From an uncultured Lachnospiraceae bacterium (lineage in GTDB: Bacteria; Bacillota; Clostridia; Lachnospirales; Lachnospiraceae): DNA of 15,308 nucleotides. Below the pieces are notes generated by a model, which worked only from the letters and a program-made list of their open reading frames with translations, ran no database searches and had not been told where the DNA came from. A program made the translations under genes and the position numbers. This document shows positions 7,374 through 15,185 of the stretch, in pieces. Where the stretch lies: the NCBI GenBank assembly GCA_947594335.1, contig CANQEC010000035.1, positions 1-15,308 of the forward strand. The letters are read 5' to 3'. The first letter of the stretch is position 1. Each line of letters starts with the position of its first letter.

Positions 7374-8936
7374 TTACCGGCGCACGCTCTTCATCAGCAC
7401 GATGCAATCCCCCGTTTTCAGTTTCGGAGACTCCAGCCCGTTCATCTCAAGGATCTGCTCCGGCGGCATACAGTATTCCTTCGCGATATTCCAGAGGGAA
7501 TCCCCGTCCTGTACAATATAACCGGTGATTCCCGGAATTTTTTCAAGCTTTTTTATGTCGTACTCCTTCTCTTCAATCTTCAGAATACAGGTCTGCTTCA
7601 CAGGTCTGACCACAAACACATTCAGGCTGACAACCATGCGGACTTCGATCTCCTCACTGTCCGACATCGTGGCGGAAAGCTGATCCAGTCCGGTATTCAG
7701 AGTGAACCTGCAGTTCTGATCCAGATCCTGTATCTCGACAAGATGGGAGAACGGGATCACTCCCTCCAGGATCGCAAACGGCATGGCGTCATCCGATGTG
7801 ATATAGAGTATGGAGACAGGGACGGCTCCCTCCACCAGAATGCCGCCATCCGTGATCCGGGTCTGATCCGTCCTTATGCTTCCGGTACAGCTGCAGATCT
7901 GCAGAATCCTCGGCCGCGACGGCTGTATCCGGATTTTCCCCCCTGCTTTGCATTTCGCTTCATTGCGCATAACCATGTTTTCATAGATCCCGTCGCTGAC
8001 CGTCAGTTCGAGTTCCATATCCGGGGAAAATACATCTTCCAGGATTTCCACGTCCTCATTTCCATACAGACGAATTTCAAGTTCAAGCACTCCCTCGATA
8101 TGCAGCAGGCGGAGTTCGCCGTCCGTATCCTCCTTTGCGGTAAGCTCGGCCTGCGTAAGCACTGTCTCGACATCCGGCACAAGATCCTGACTGCACCCGG
8201 AGCACGGAAGCTTTCCCTCAAACGGAATGGAATATTCCATCCACTGCACAGACTCATTTTCATCCTCCGCCCGGTAAAGAATGAACAGAAACAGTCTGCC
8301 CTGCACTTCAATCTCGCCGCCAAGGAGCTTTGTCCGGCATCCTCTCAGCTGTATGTTTTCCCAGAGGATCTCCCGGATATTCGGCTTGTTCGGCGCAAGC
8401 GGCACTTCCTCCTTCAGCCGGAGGATATCTTTATTCTGCACCTGAAGCTGCATCAGTTCCAGCTTTTTCTTTTTCTCACAGGTCCGAACCTGCGTCTGCG
8501 TCTCTGCCGCCGCGGACAGATCATAGATCTCATCTTCCGTGATAATAAAGCTCAGAATGCTGCGGATCGCGAGCTTGCGCGAATTGATCATCAGCACATT
8601 CAGGTCCTCCGTCTCGTGACGGACCCTGATATTCCCGCCGTTCTCCAGCCCCTCCACCGGGAAAACCTCCTCAAACGGCAGCTTCACGTCCAGCCTGTGT
8701 ATCTGCCGCTCCTTTGTATTGTCCATGTACAGGATTCCGGCCTCCATGACTCCGTCAACAAATACCTTTCCGTTCTCGGTCCTCACATTCTCCAGAACCA
8801 CCCGCTCCTTACTCTGGATGATCATCTCCACGTCCGGGCGTACATCCGGCACATTAAAATCTTCATCGAGCGTGATCTGTGTCCGGACATTTCTCACCTG
8901 CCGGCACATATGAATATTTTTCATCAACAGATCCAT
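7374..8936 (-). CDS. sipL: SipL-like spore morphogenesis protein (SPOCS/DUF3794 repeats plus C-terminal LysM)
   Basis: A 520-residue protein with repeated SPOCS (DUF3794) domains and one C-terminal LysM domain, the arrangement of Clostridioides difficile SipL. SipL binds the SpoIVA ATPase and is needed for coat localisation around the forespore. SPOCS-like units, each with a VxVDGxxxxxILY-type strand pair (GKVFVDGVMEAGILYMD, GEIEVQGRLFLFILY, GILVEGAVPVSILYI), lie at about residues 30-120, 190-280 and 330-430. The LysM domain is at about 471-517 (YIVQDGDSLWNIAKEY ... LKTGDCIVL). No signal peptide is seen, consistent with a mother-cell cytoplasmic coat factor. The ATG at 8936-8934 has AGGAGAGG upstream. 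It follows the lipoprotein gene by only 21 bases, so the two are probably cotranscribed. The start could also be Met5. Confidence 0.85.
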   Translation of the reverse strand: MDLLMKNIHMCRQVRNVRTQITLDEDFNVPDVRPDVEMIIQSKERVVLENVRTENGKVFVDGVMEAGILYMDNTKERQIHRLDVKLPFEEVFPVEGLENGGNIRVRHETEDLNVLMINSRKLAIRSILSFIITEDEIYDLSAAAETQTQVRTCEKKKKLELMQLQVQNKDILRLKEEVPLAPNKPNIREILWENIQLRGCRTKLLGGEIEVQGRLFLFILYRAEDENESVQWMEYSIPFEGKLPCSGCSQDLVPDVETVLTQAELTAKEDTDGELRLLHIEGVLELEIRLYGNEDVEILEDVFSPDMELELTVSDGIYENMVMRNEAKCKAGGKIRIQPSRPRILQICSCTGSIRTDQTRITDGGILVEGAVPVSILYITSDDAMPFAILEGVIPFSHLVEIQDLDQNCRFTLNTGLDQLSATMSDSEEIEVRMVVSLNVFVVRPVKQTCILKIEEKEYDIKKLEKIPGITGYIVQDGDSLWNIAKEYCMPPEQILEMNGLESPKLKTGDCIVLMKSVRR

Positions 8937-8957
8937 ATCCTTCCTCTCCTTCCATGG

Positions 8958-9368
8958 CTACTGTATCATAACTTCCTTTTGGCGCGCCTCGATCTTCAGA
9001 ACAATATAAGGATAAGAGGGCTCTTTCGTGATCTGTTCCTTATTTGCCGGTCCCAGAAGCCGCGTATCCAGATAGACCGCTGTCTCATCCTCCGAGCATT
9101 CAACCACGGAAATGCTGTAGCCTCCCGTTTTCTGTTCCCCGTACCCCCTGATCAGATACTGATCCTCGCCATCCGTGTATGCCATCCGTATTTCACCCTG
9201 CTTGTTCTTCTCGATTTCAGCCGCCAGCTCTTTTGGAATTTCCTCCTTTGCCACGACCGTAAATTCCACCTCACTCTTTTGATTCTCCGCCTTTTCCCTG
9301 CTCTGGCATCCCGCGAGACCAATCAAAACCACGCACGCCGCCAGACACAGCCAGATCCATTTTTTCAC
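8958..9368 (-). CDS. PrcB-like lipoprotein upstream of sipL
   Basis: A 136-residue predicted lipoprotein. Two Lys residues and a hydrophobic stretch precede the lipobox LAGC, with Cys21 as the likely lipidated residue. The rest resembles the PrcB C-terminal domain family: YLIRGYGEQKTGGYSI is followed by a strand-rich region and ends with PSYPYIVLKIEA. In PrcB the domain belongs to a protease-stabilising protein; the role here is unknown. I chose GTG at 9368-9366, which has AGGTGA five bases upstream and gives a normal short n-region. An in-frame GTG at 9386 would add six residues. The stop is TAG. The short gap to sipL and the sigma-E-like promoter upstream suggest expression during sporulation. 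The Glu/Lys-rich segment after the lipobox may be a linker. Confidence 0.75.
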   Translation of the reverse strand: MKKWIWLCLAACVVLIGLAGCQSREKAENQKSEVEFTVVAKEEIPKELAAEIEKNKQGEIRMAYTDGEDQYLIRGYGEQKTGGYSISVVECSEDETAVYLDTRLLGPANKEQITKEPSYPYIVLKIEARQKEVMIQ

Positions 9369-9400
9369 ATCTGTCACCTGCACCACCGCGCTTTATAACT

Positions 9401-9430
9401 ATCATATTGCCGGCGCCCTTTTATTATGAC
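9401..9430 (-). promoter_or_regulatory. Possible sigma-E-like (mother-cell) promoter for lipoprotein-sipL
   Basis: Leftwards, GTCATAAT (9430-9423) resembles the sigma-E -35 element. A spacer of 13 bases leads to CAATATGAT (9409-9401), which resembles the CATAnnnT-type -10. C. difficile sipL is known to be under sigma-E, which makes the match attractive. The motif is short and AT-rich, so the call is tentative. Confidence 0.4.
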
Positions 9431-9576
9431 TGCGCCGCTATAATTCGCACGCTGTGATTTCTGGTTACAGTTCACACATTCACTGTCCCGCGAGGTGATT
9501 TCTGTGCGTTCTGCGCAGCTGCCGCGTCACGATCCGCGGAAAGTGAAAAGCTTTCGCATCCGGCCTCAATTTCTGG

Positions 9577-9605
9577 TTGCTATCCACCTTGCGATTCAGT
9601 ATAAT
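9577..9605 (+). promoter_or_regulatory. Probable promoter of malQ-plsC
   Basis: TTGCTA (9577-9582), a 17-base spacer and a perfect TATAAT (9600-9605) form a sigma-A-type promoter, with a start near 9612 and a leader of about 68 bases. An AAAGGAGA ribosome site (9668-9675) precedes the ATG at 9680. The remainder of the 9387-9576 gap holds AT- and GC-mixed sequence with no gene that I can support. Confidence 0.6.
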
Positions 9606-9679
9606 AAAACATGCCATGACCGCCCGCGGCCAGGTCAGGAATATTTTGCAACCATACAATCTGTTTTAAAGGAGAACCA

Positions 9680-11236
9680 ATGAACACCACAAAAAATACC
9701 ATTACCACCATGATTCCGGAGCCGACGCAGCCGGCAAAGCCTGTGCGCGAGCGTTTCTCCGGCATCCTTGTGCATCCCACCTCGTTTCCGTCCCCGTACG
9801 GGATCGGCGACCTTGGCCCGGGTGCTTATGACTTTATTGATTTTCTGGAGGAATCCGGCCAGCACCTCTGGCAGGTGCTCCCGCTGGGCCCGACCGGCTT
9901 CGGCGATTCCCCCTATCAGGGCTTTTCCGCTTTTGCCGGACAGCCCCTGCTCATCAGCCCGGACAAACTGATCGAACAGAAGCTGCTGACAAAGGAGGAT
10001 GTCGCGGACAATCCCGAATGGGATCCCCGCAAGGTTGACTACGGCCCGGCGATCCAGTACAAGACAAAGCTGCTCAAAAAAGCCTGGTCAAGATTCGCCC
10101 ACACGCCGGACAAGACGCTGATTGAGGAATTTGAGGCATACTGCCTGGAAGAAGCCGAGTGGCTTGACGACTACGCTCTTTTCATGGCATGCAAAGACGC
10201 TCACCAGGGACGCCCCTGGTCCGAATGGGAGGAGGACATCGCCGCCCCGGATTCTGAATCGAAAAGAAAATGGCGCAGCCAGCTTGCGGAGCCGATCCGG
10301 TACTACTGCTTCCTTCAGTTTATTTTTGAAAAACAGTGGATGGAGCTGCGCGAATAGGCGCACGAAAAAGAGATTGAGATTATCGGAGACATTCCGATTT
10401 TCGTCTCGCCGGACAGCTGCGACGTCTGGGGAAACCAGAAGCTGTTCCAGCTTGACACAAAGGGACACCCAAGCTGCGTCGCGGGAGTTCCGCCCGACTA
10501 TTTCAGCGCGACCGGACAGCTCTGGGGCAATCCGCTCTATGACTGGGAATATCACAAAAAAACCGGCTATAAATGGTGGATCGCGCGCATCCGCCGTCAG
10601 CTGAAATTTACCGACTACTTGAGGATCGATCACTTCCGCGGTTTTGAGGCATACTGGTCCGTTCCCGCCGATGAAGAGACCGCCGTCAACGGCGCCTGGG
10701 TCAAGGGGCCCGGCGAAGACCTGTTCATCGCCATCGAAAAAGAGCTTGGGAAGGATCTCCCGATCATGGCCGAGGATCTCGGAATCATCACGCCTGAAGT
10801 GGAACATCTCCGCGATACGCTCGGCTTCCCCGGCATGAAGGTGCTGCAGTTTGGCTTTGAGAATATGAAGGACGACAACTACATCCCGCATTTCTACAAA
10901 ACGACGAACTGCATCTGCTACACCGGCACGCACGACAACGACACGACCATGGGCTGGTATCAGACGCAGCCTGAGAAGGTCAAAGACAGGATCCGCCGCT
11001 ACGGAAACACATCCGGCGACTATGTCAGCCTTGACTTTATCCGGATCTGCTTCTCCTCGATCGCCCGCTACGCGATCTTCCCGATCCAGGATCTTCTGGT
11101 TCTCGGAAGCGAAGCGAGAATGAATACGCCGGGCGTCGCAGCCGCCAACTGGGCATTCCGCTACACAAAGGAAGATCTGACGCCCGACCGGGCGAAATGG
11201 CTGCTTATGACGACGCAGCTGTTTGGAAGGGATTAA
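9680..11236 (+). pseudogene. malQ: 4-alpha-glucanotransferase (amylomaltase), interrupted by one in-frame amber codon
   Basis: A GH77 amylomaltase of 518 codons, the usual length of the short bacterial form. It transfers alpha-1,4-glucan segments in glycogen and maltodextrin metabolism. The N-terminal half reads HPTSFPSPYGIGDLG and WQVLPLGPTGFGDSPYQ. Codon 226 (10355-10357) is TAG, in LRE-stop-AHEKEIEIIGDIPIFV, where relatives usually have Tyr. No frameshift or other stop occurs, and all catalytic residues lie after it: Asp317 in RIDHFRGFE, Glu365 in AEDLGI and Asp419 in THDND. Without readthrough the product is a 225-residue fragment lacking the active site. The codon may be a real nonsense mutation, a sequencing error or a suppressed stop. 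Three other genes here end in TAG, so general recoding is unlikely. The TAA at 11236 is followed five bases later by the plsC ATG. Confidence 0.88.
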
Positions 11237-11241
11237 GAATT

Positions 11242-11985
11242 ATGATTCGTTTTATATCAACCGCCGTCTTCCTGTTTATTTTCCTCGTCCTGTCCATTCC
11301 TGTTTTCTTCGTGGAATGGCTGATCGGAAAGCGCAGCCCCTCCCTGCGGGACATCAGTTCCCTTCGCATTGTCCAGTGGGGATTTCGGCGCTGTATATGG
11401 ATCTCGGGCGTGAGGCTGACCGTCCTCGGGGAAGAAAACGTGCCGAAGGATCAATCTGTCCTCTACATTGGCAACCACCGGAGCTACTACGACATCGTGC
11501 TGACCTACGCGCGCTGTCCGAATCTGACCGGATACGTCGCCAAGAAAGAAATGCTGAAGATCCCGCTGCTCTCCACATGGATGAAATACGTCCACTGTCT
11601 CTTCCTCGACCGCTCGGACATACGGGAAGGACTGAAGACGATCCTGGAAGCCATCGAGAAAGTAAAAAACGGCATCTCGATCATGATCTTTCCGGAAGGC
11701 ACGCGCGGCACGGGTTCCTCCGAGCTTGAAATGCTGCCGTTCCACGAGGGATCCTTCAAAATCGCGACCAAAACCGGCTGCCCGATCATTCCGGTCGCCA
11801 TCACCAACTCGTCCGCCATGTTCGAGGATCATTTCCCCCGCGTAAAACCGGCTGACGTGATCATCGAGTACGGCAAACCGATCGAACCGGCGAAAATGCC
11901 GAAGGCAGAGCAGAAATTTATTGGAAAGAAAGTACAGGAAGAAATTCTTGAAATGCTGAAAAAGAACCGCGAAATGCTGGCCTGA
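11242..11985 (+). CDS. plsC: 1-acyl-sn-glycerol-3-phosphate acyltransferase (PlsC family)
   Basis: A 247-residue acyltransferase that acylates lysophosphatidic acid to phosphatidic acid at the inner face of the membrane. An N-terminal hydrophobic segment (about 4-27) anchors it. The catalytic motif NHRSYYD (78-84, the H-x4-D of the family), a LFLDRSDIREG block (120-130), the substrate motif FPEGTRG (150-156) and PIIPVAI (181-187) are all in order. The ATG at 11242 has GGAAGG upstream, inside the end of malQ, and begins five bases after the malQ stop, so the two genes are almost certainly cotranscribed. A long inverted-repeat element starts 28 bases past the stop. The exact acyl acceptor is inferred from the family only. 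Confidence 0.9.
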   Translation: MIRFISTAVFLFIFLVLSIPVFFVEWLIGKRSPSLRDISSLRIVQWGFRRCIWISGVRLTVLGEENVPKDQSVLYIGNHRSYYDIVLTYARCPNLTGYVAKKEMLKIPLLSTWMKYVHCLFLDRSDIREGLKTILEAIEKVKNGISIMIFPEGTRGTGSSELEMLPFHEGSFKIATKTGCPIIPVAITNSSAMFEDHFPRVKPADVIIEYGKPIEPAKMPKAEQKFIGKKVQEEILEMLKKNREMLA

Positions 11986-12013
11986 TTTCCTTACGCGGGC
12001 CTGTGTATATGAA

Positions 12014-12187
12014 GGGGCTGTCGGGAAATATGTTAACCGGGAGCTTGTTATAATCCAGTTGTACACATGTCTGAGACAGATGTCTGCTCTGAGGCGGATG
12101 TAGTCCGCCGCAGACAGACAGATGTAACGAAGACTAGGTGAACAACGGATTTGTAACAAGCCCTATTGGACATTTTCCGACAGCCCC
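12014..12187. mobile_element. MITE-like 174-bp element with long terminal inverted repeats
   Basis: The ends are inverted: GGGGCTGTCGGGAAATAT on the left, and on the right the complement reads GGGGCTGTCGGAAAATGT (16 of 18 identical). Similarity of the two arms continues for about 50 bases on each side (shared blocks GCTTGTTA, AATCC, GTTGT). The centre is itself a hairpin: GTCTGC (12082-12087) and GGCGGA pair with TCCGCC and GCAGAC (12104-12115). The whole element could fold into one long stem. It has no coding capacity, as expected of a non-autonomous transposon copy. I see no obvious target duplication. It fills the gap between convergent plsC and spoVG and may separate their transcripts, though no T-run marks a classical terminator. 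Confidence 0.7.
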
Positions 12188-12193
12188 ACATCT

Positions 12194-12475
12194 CTACAAA
12201 GTATTCTGCTCTCCCTGCTCCGCGGCAGCTTTTTCATACTCTGCGAGGATCAGCTCCTGTATCCGCTCCCGCGTCTCCGAATTGATCGGATGCGCGACAT
12301 CGCGGTACTCTCCGTCCGAAGCCTTCCTGCTCGGCATTGCGATGAACAGTCCTTTCTCTCCCTCGATGACTTTAATATCATGTACTACAAATTCGTTGTC
12401 AAGCGTGATTGAGACAACTGCCTTCATTTTTCCTTCTTTGGTCACTTTCCTGACCCTTACGTCTGTTATGGTCAT
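12194..12475 (-). CDS. spoVG: Septation/sporulation regulator SpoVG
   Basis: A 93-residue SpoVG, a small nucleic-acid-binding regulator conserved in Firmicutes and implicated in septation, sporulation and RNA-level control. The family pattern is clear: an N-terminal strand MTITDVRVRKV, then MKAVVSITLDNEFVVHDIKVIEG, then GLFIAMPSRK and EYRDVAHPI, and a helical C-terminal tail. I chose ATG 12475-12473, which begins with the standard MxITDVRVR and has GGGGGA upstream, over an ATG at 12511 that would add 12 unrelated residues. It follows the glgD stop by 45 bases and is probably cotranscribed with glgC-glgD. The stop is TAG, six bases from the MITE-like element. Confidence 0.93.
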   Translation of the reverse strand: MTITDVRVRKVTKEGKMKAVVSITLDNEFVVHDIKVIEGEKGLFIAMPSRKASDGEYRDVAHPINSETRERIQELILAEYEKAAAEQGEQNTL

Positions 12476-12494
12476 CACATTTTCCCCCGTTGGT

Positions 12495-12509
12495 GCCCGC
12501 GGCGCGGGC
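12495..12509 (-). other. Hairpin between glgD and spoVG
   Basis: GCCCGC and GCGGGC pair perfectly around a three-base loop in the 45-base gap between glgD and spoVG. No T-run follows in the leftward direction, so it is unlikely to end transcription. It could protect or process the message and so set different levels of glgD and spoVG. Confidence 0.5.
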
Positions 12510-12520
12510 ATAAGTGTTTC

Positions 12521-13615
12521 CTATGAAATGATCCTGATTCCGTCCTCCCCGACACAGCGCGTCCCGGCGTCAATCGTTTTCCTGCTCTCGACAATGCAGT
12601 TTTCGAGATACACATTATCGCCAAGATACGCCCCGTTCAGAACGATGGAATTTTTGATCACACAGTTGTTCCCGACAAACACCTTCCTGAAAATCAGCGA
12701 GTCCCCGATATATCCGTTGATAATGGAGCCGCCCGCGATAAGGCTGTTCTTCACAAGGCTCCCCGGATTGTACTTTGCCGGCGGATCATCGTCAACCTTT
12801 GAATGTACATCCGGATATTCATGGAAAAAGTAATCCCGGACCTCTTTCTTCAGAAAATCCATGTTTGTCCTGTAATAGGATTCCACCGAAGCTATGTTGC
12901 TCCAGTAGGTCTCCAGTCTGTAGCCATAAATGCGCTTTACATCCCTGTACCGGATCAGCACATCCTTTACAAAATCATACCTCCCCTCCTCAATGGCTTT
13001 TTCGATCATCCCGATGAGCTGGCGCCTCCGGACGATATAGATGCCGCAGGAAACCGTCTGAGACGAAGCCGCCATCGGCTTCTCATCAAACTGCACAATG
13101 CGGTTGTTTTCATCGAGCGTAAGGACGCCAAATCTCGTAGCGTCATCCGTACCGGCAATATCTTTGCAGATTACCGTGACGTCCGCGTTTTTCTCGATAT
13201 GATACTCCAAAACCTTTGTATAGTCCACTTTATAAATGCCGTCGCCCGACGCGATCACCACGTACGGCTCGTGACATTCCCGCAGAAAATCCAGATTCTG
13301 GTGGATCGCGTCGGCGGTTCCCCTGTACCAGAAGCTGTTTTCCATCGTCACCATCGGCGGAAAGACAAACAGGCCGCCCTGCTTCCTTCCGAAATCCCAC
13401 CATTTTGAGGAGCTCAGATGTTCGTTCAGGGAGCGGGAATTATACTGCGTCAGAACCGCCACCTTCTGTATCCCTGAATTGGACATGCTGCTCAGCGGAA
13501 AATCAATGCTCCGAAAGCTGCCTGCGATCGGCATGGCCGCAATGGCGCGCTTTTTTGAAAGCTCCTTCATCCGGCAGCTGTTCCCCCCGGCCAGAATCAT
13601 CCCCACCGCTCTCAT
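12521..13615 (-). CDS. glgD: Glucose-1-phosphate adenylyltransferase subunit GlgD
   Basis: The GlgD subunit of ADP-glucose pyrophosphorylase, 364 residues. An N-terminal nucleotidyltransferase domain (about 1-240) contains MILAGGNSCRMKELSKKR, SIDFPLS and SGDGIYKVDY. A C-terminal left-handed beta-helix region follows (SLIAGGSIINGYIGDSLIF, CVIKNSIVLNG). Against GlgC, the P-loop GGQGSRL is changed to GGNSCRM and the KPAVAFGGKY stretch is not kept, which fits the known picture of GlgD as the non-catalytic or modulatory partner in Firmicutes. Its ATG overlaps the glgC stop (ATGA, 13615-13612), so translation is probably coupled and the subunits made together. The stop is TAG. A 20-bp block around IDFPLS is identical in glgC and glgD, as expected of paralogues. 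Confidence 0.93.
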   Translation of the reverse strand: MRAVGMILAGGNSCRMKELSKKRAIAAMPIAGSFRSIDFPLSSMSNSGIQKVAVLTQYNSRSLNEHLSSSKWWDFGRKQGGLFVFPPMVTMENSFWYRGTADAIHQNLDFLRECHEPYVVIASGDGIYKVDYTKVLEYHIEKNADVTVICKDIAGTDDATRFGVLTLDENNRIVQFDEKPMAASSQTVSCGIYIVRRRQLIGMIEKAIEEGRYDFVKDVLIRYRDVKRIYGYRLETYWSNIASVESYYRTNMDFLKKEVRDYFFHEYPDVHSKVDDDPPAKYNPGSLVKNSLIAGGSIINGYIGDSLIFRKVFVGNNCVIKNSIVLNGAYLGDNVYLENCIVESRKTIDAGTRCVGEDGIRIIS

Positions 13616-14886
13616 ACCACATCACCTGCCTTGTCCAGAATTTCTCCGCTGCCAAGCATGCCGCCCGGATAGTCCTCCTTTTCTGTCACGCCGGTCACCG
13701 CCGTGTTCCTGCCGATGCTGACGCCGTCGGGGATCACGGCATTTTCCCCGATGACCGCAAGGCCGAATGAGTAGACGGACGGCTTCACCCTGTTTTGCAG
13801 CTCCACTCCGACCCCGACCTGCGCCCGCTCTCCGATCACAGCATTCTCCGCGATGACCGCTCTGTCAATGACGGCGCCTGCCCGGATGACCGTATTCTGC
13901 ATGATGATGGAATCGCGGACAACCGCTCCCGGCTCTATGACCACGCCCGGGCTTATGACAGACTTGTACACCTTGCCGTATATCTCTGTCCCGTCCCCGA
14001 TCAGGCTGTCCAGAATGTACGCTTCCGACGCGATATACTGGGGAGGCAGAATATCATTTTTTGTGTAGATATTCCAGAATTCTTCATAGAGATTAAATTC
14101 GGGAATGATCGCGGTCAGCCCCATGTTCGCCTCCCAGTAGGAGCCGAGCGTCCCGACATCCTTCCAGTAACCGTTAAATTCATAGGCCACGAGTTTTTCC
14201 CCTTTCCCGTGACAGTACGGGATGACATGCTTCCCGAAATCGCAGTTGCTCTGCTCGGAAAGCTCAATCAGGGCTTCCTTCAGGGCATTCCATGAAAAAA
14301 TATAGATGCCCATGGATGCCAGATTGCTCTTCGGAACTTCGGGCTTCTCCTGAAACTCGACGATCTTCCCTTCCTGGTCCGTCACGACAATGCCGAAACG
14401 GCTCGCTTCCTTCGCCGGCACCGGCATAACCGCGATCGTGACGTCCGCCTTGTGCGCCTTGTGGTAGTCCAGCATGATCTCATAATCCATCTTATAGATA
14501 TGATCCCCGGAAAGGATCAGCACATAATCCGGATGGAAGGACTCCATGTAGGCCAGATTCTGGTAAATCGCGTTGGCGGTTCCCGTGTACCATTCCGTTT
14601 TCCCGGTTTTTTCGTAGGGCGGAAGCACAGTAACGCCGCCGACGTTCCTGTCCAGATCCCACGGGATCCCTATGCCGATGTGGGTATTCAGCCGGAGGGG
14701 CTGATACTGGGTCAGCACGCCGACCGTGTCGATGCCGGAATTGATGCAGTTGCTCAGCGGAAAATCAATGATGCGGTATTTTCCCCCAAATGCCACCGCC
14801 GGTTTCGCGACCCTCGCGGTCAGCACCCCCAGACGGCTCCCCTGGCCTCCGGCCAGAAGCATGGCTATCATTTCTTTTTTGATCAC
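13612..14886 (-). CDS. glgC: Glucose-1-phosphate adenylyltransferase, catalytic subunit GlgC
   Basis: GlgC makes ADP-glucose and pyrophosphate from ATP and glucose-1-phosphate, the committed step of bacterial glycogen synthesis. It has 424 residues, as expected. The nucleotide-binding motif LLAGGQGSRLGVLT (10-23), KPAVAFGGKYRIIDF (28-42), WYTGTANAIYQN and the metal/active-site SGDHIYKMDY (about 139-148) are intact. The C-terminal third is a left-handed beta helix with repeated I/V-x-x-G/N-A-V units. I chose GTG at 14886-14884 because AGAGGTGA lies just upstream and the family begins close to this point. The open frame upstream runs into the untranslated leader. It is the first gene of a glgC-glgD-spoVG unit. 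Confidence 0.95.
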   Translation of the reverse strand: MIKKEMIAMLLAGGQGSRLGVLTARVAKPAVAFGGKYRIIDFPLSNCINSGIDTVGVLTQYQPLRLNTHIGIGIPWDLDRNVGGVTVLPPYEKTGKTEWYTGTANAIYQNLAYMESFHPDYVLILSGDHIYKMDYEIMLDYHKAHKADVTIAVMPVPAKEASRFGIVVTDQEGKIVEFQEKPEVPKSNLASMGIYIFSWNALKEALIELSEQSNCDFGKHVIPYCHGKGEKLVAYEFNGYWKDVGTLGSYWEANMGLTAIIPEFNLYEEFWNIYTKNDILPPQYIASEAYILDSLIGDGTEIYGKVYKSVISPGVVIEPGAVVRDSIIMQNTVIRAGAVIDRAVIAENAVIGERAQVGVGVELQNRVKPSVYSFGLAVIGENAVIPDGVSIGRNTAVTGVTEKEDYPGGMLGSGEILDKAGDVV

Positions 14887-14912
14887 ATTATCACCTCTGC
14901 CTGCGTATACTT

Positions 14913-14952
14913 GCCATGCCGGCCCGGACATAGAACGCGCCCCCCGCATGGC
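14913..14952 (-). other. Stem-loop in the glgC 5' leader
   Basis: GCCATGC (14913-14919) pairs with GCATGGC (14946-14952) across 26 very G+C-rich bases that can pair further. It lies between the predicted glgC transcription start and its ribosome site, about 27 bases from the start codon. It is a candidate for message stability or translational control; I recognise no known riboswitch. Confidence 0.35.
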
Positions 14953-14969
14953 CCGCTGCTTTCGTGAAT

Positions 14970-14978
14970 AGTATACCA
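14970..14978 (-). promoter_or_regulatory. Extended -10 promoter of the glgC-glgD-spoVG unit
   Basis: Leftwards, TGGTATACT is a good extended -10 (TGn plus TATACT at 14975-14970). The -35 position at 17 bases spacing reads TTTATT and is weak, which is usual with an extended -10. The predicted start near 14963 gives a leader of about 77 bases. Confidence 0.55.
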
Positions 14979-15156
14979 TACTTCCCCAAAATAATAAACA
15001 TATATTACAAAATTCTCCCATAAATTAACGGGTTTTTATCATAAATAACTTAATTTTTCTACAAAAAGAGCGTTTTTCCCTTTCGTTACTGGAATTATGC
15101 AATAAATTTTTTATTTATTTTTGTATAATTTTACTACTTTCGACACACAAAAGTTC

Positions 15157-15185
15157 TTGGATTTTCAGAGAGGTAAGCGTATAAT
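15157..15185 (+). promoter_or_regulatory. Probable promoter of murC
   Basis: TTGGAT (15157-15162), a 17-base spacer and a perfect TATAAT (15180-15185) lie about 35 bases before the murC ATG. The -35 is weak but the spacing is ideal. A second TATAAT at 15124-15129 has no convincing -35. Confidence 0.55.

Noticed and set aside
7224..9398. A 724-codon open frame on the + strand
   Set aside because: It lies antisense to sipL and the lipoprotein gene, both of which have clear domains and ribosome sites. Its translation is His/Leu/Arg-rich with no domain, typical of a shadow frame.
9680..11236. Amber codon as pyrrolysine or genome-wide TAG recoding
   Set aside because: Pyrrolysine proteins are methylamine methyltransferases and similar enzymes, not MalQ. 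Three other genes in the window end in TAG at the normal place. No recoding signal is visible next to the codon.
13480..14780. Identical 20-base block in glgC and glgD as a possible repeat element
   Set aside because: It encodes the IDFPLS region shared by the two paralogous subunits, so ordinary homology explains it.
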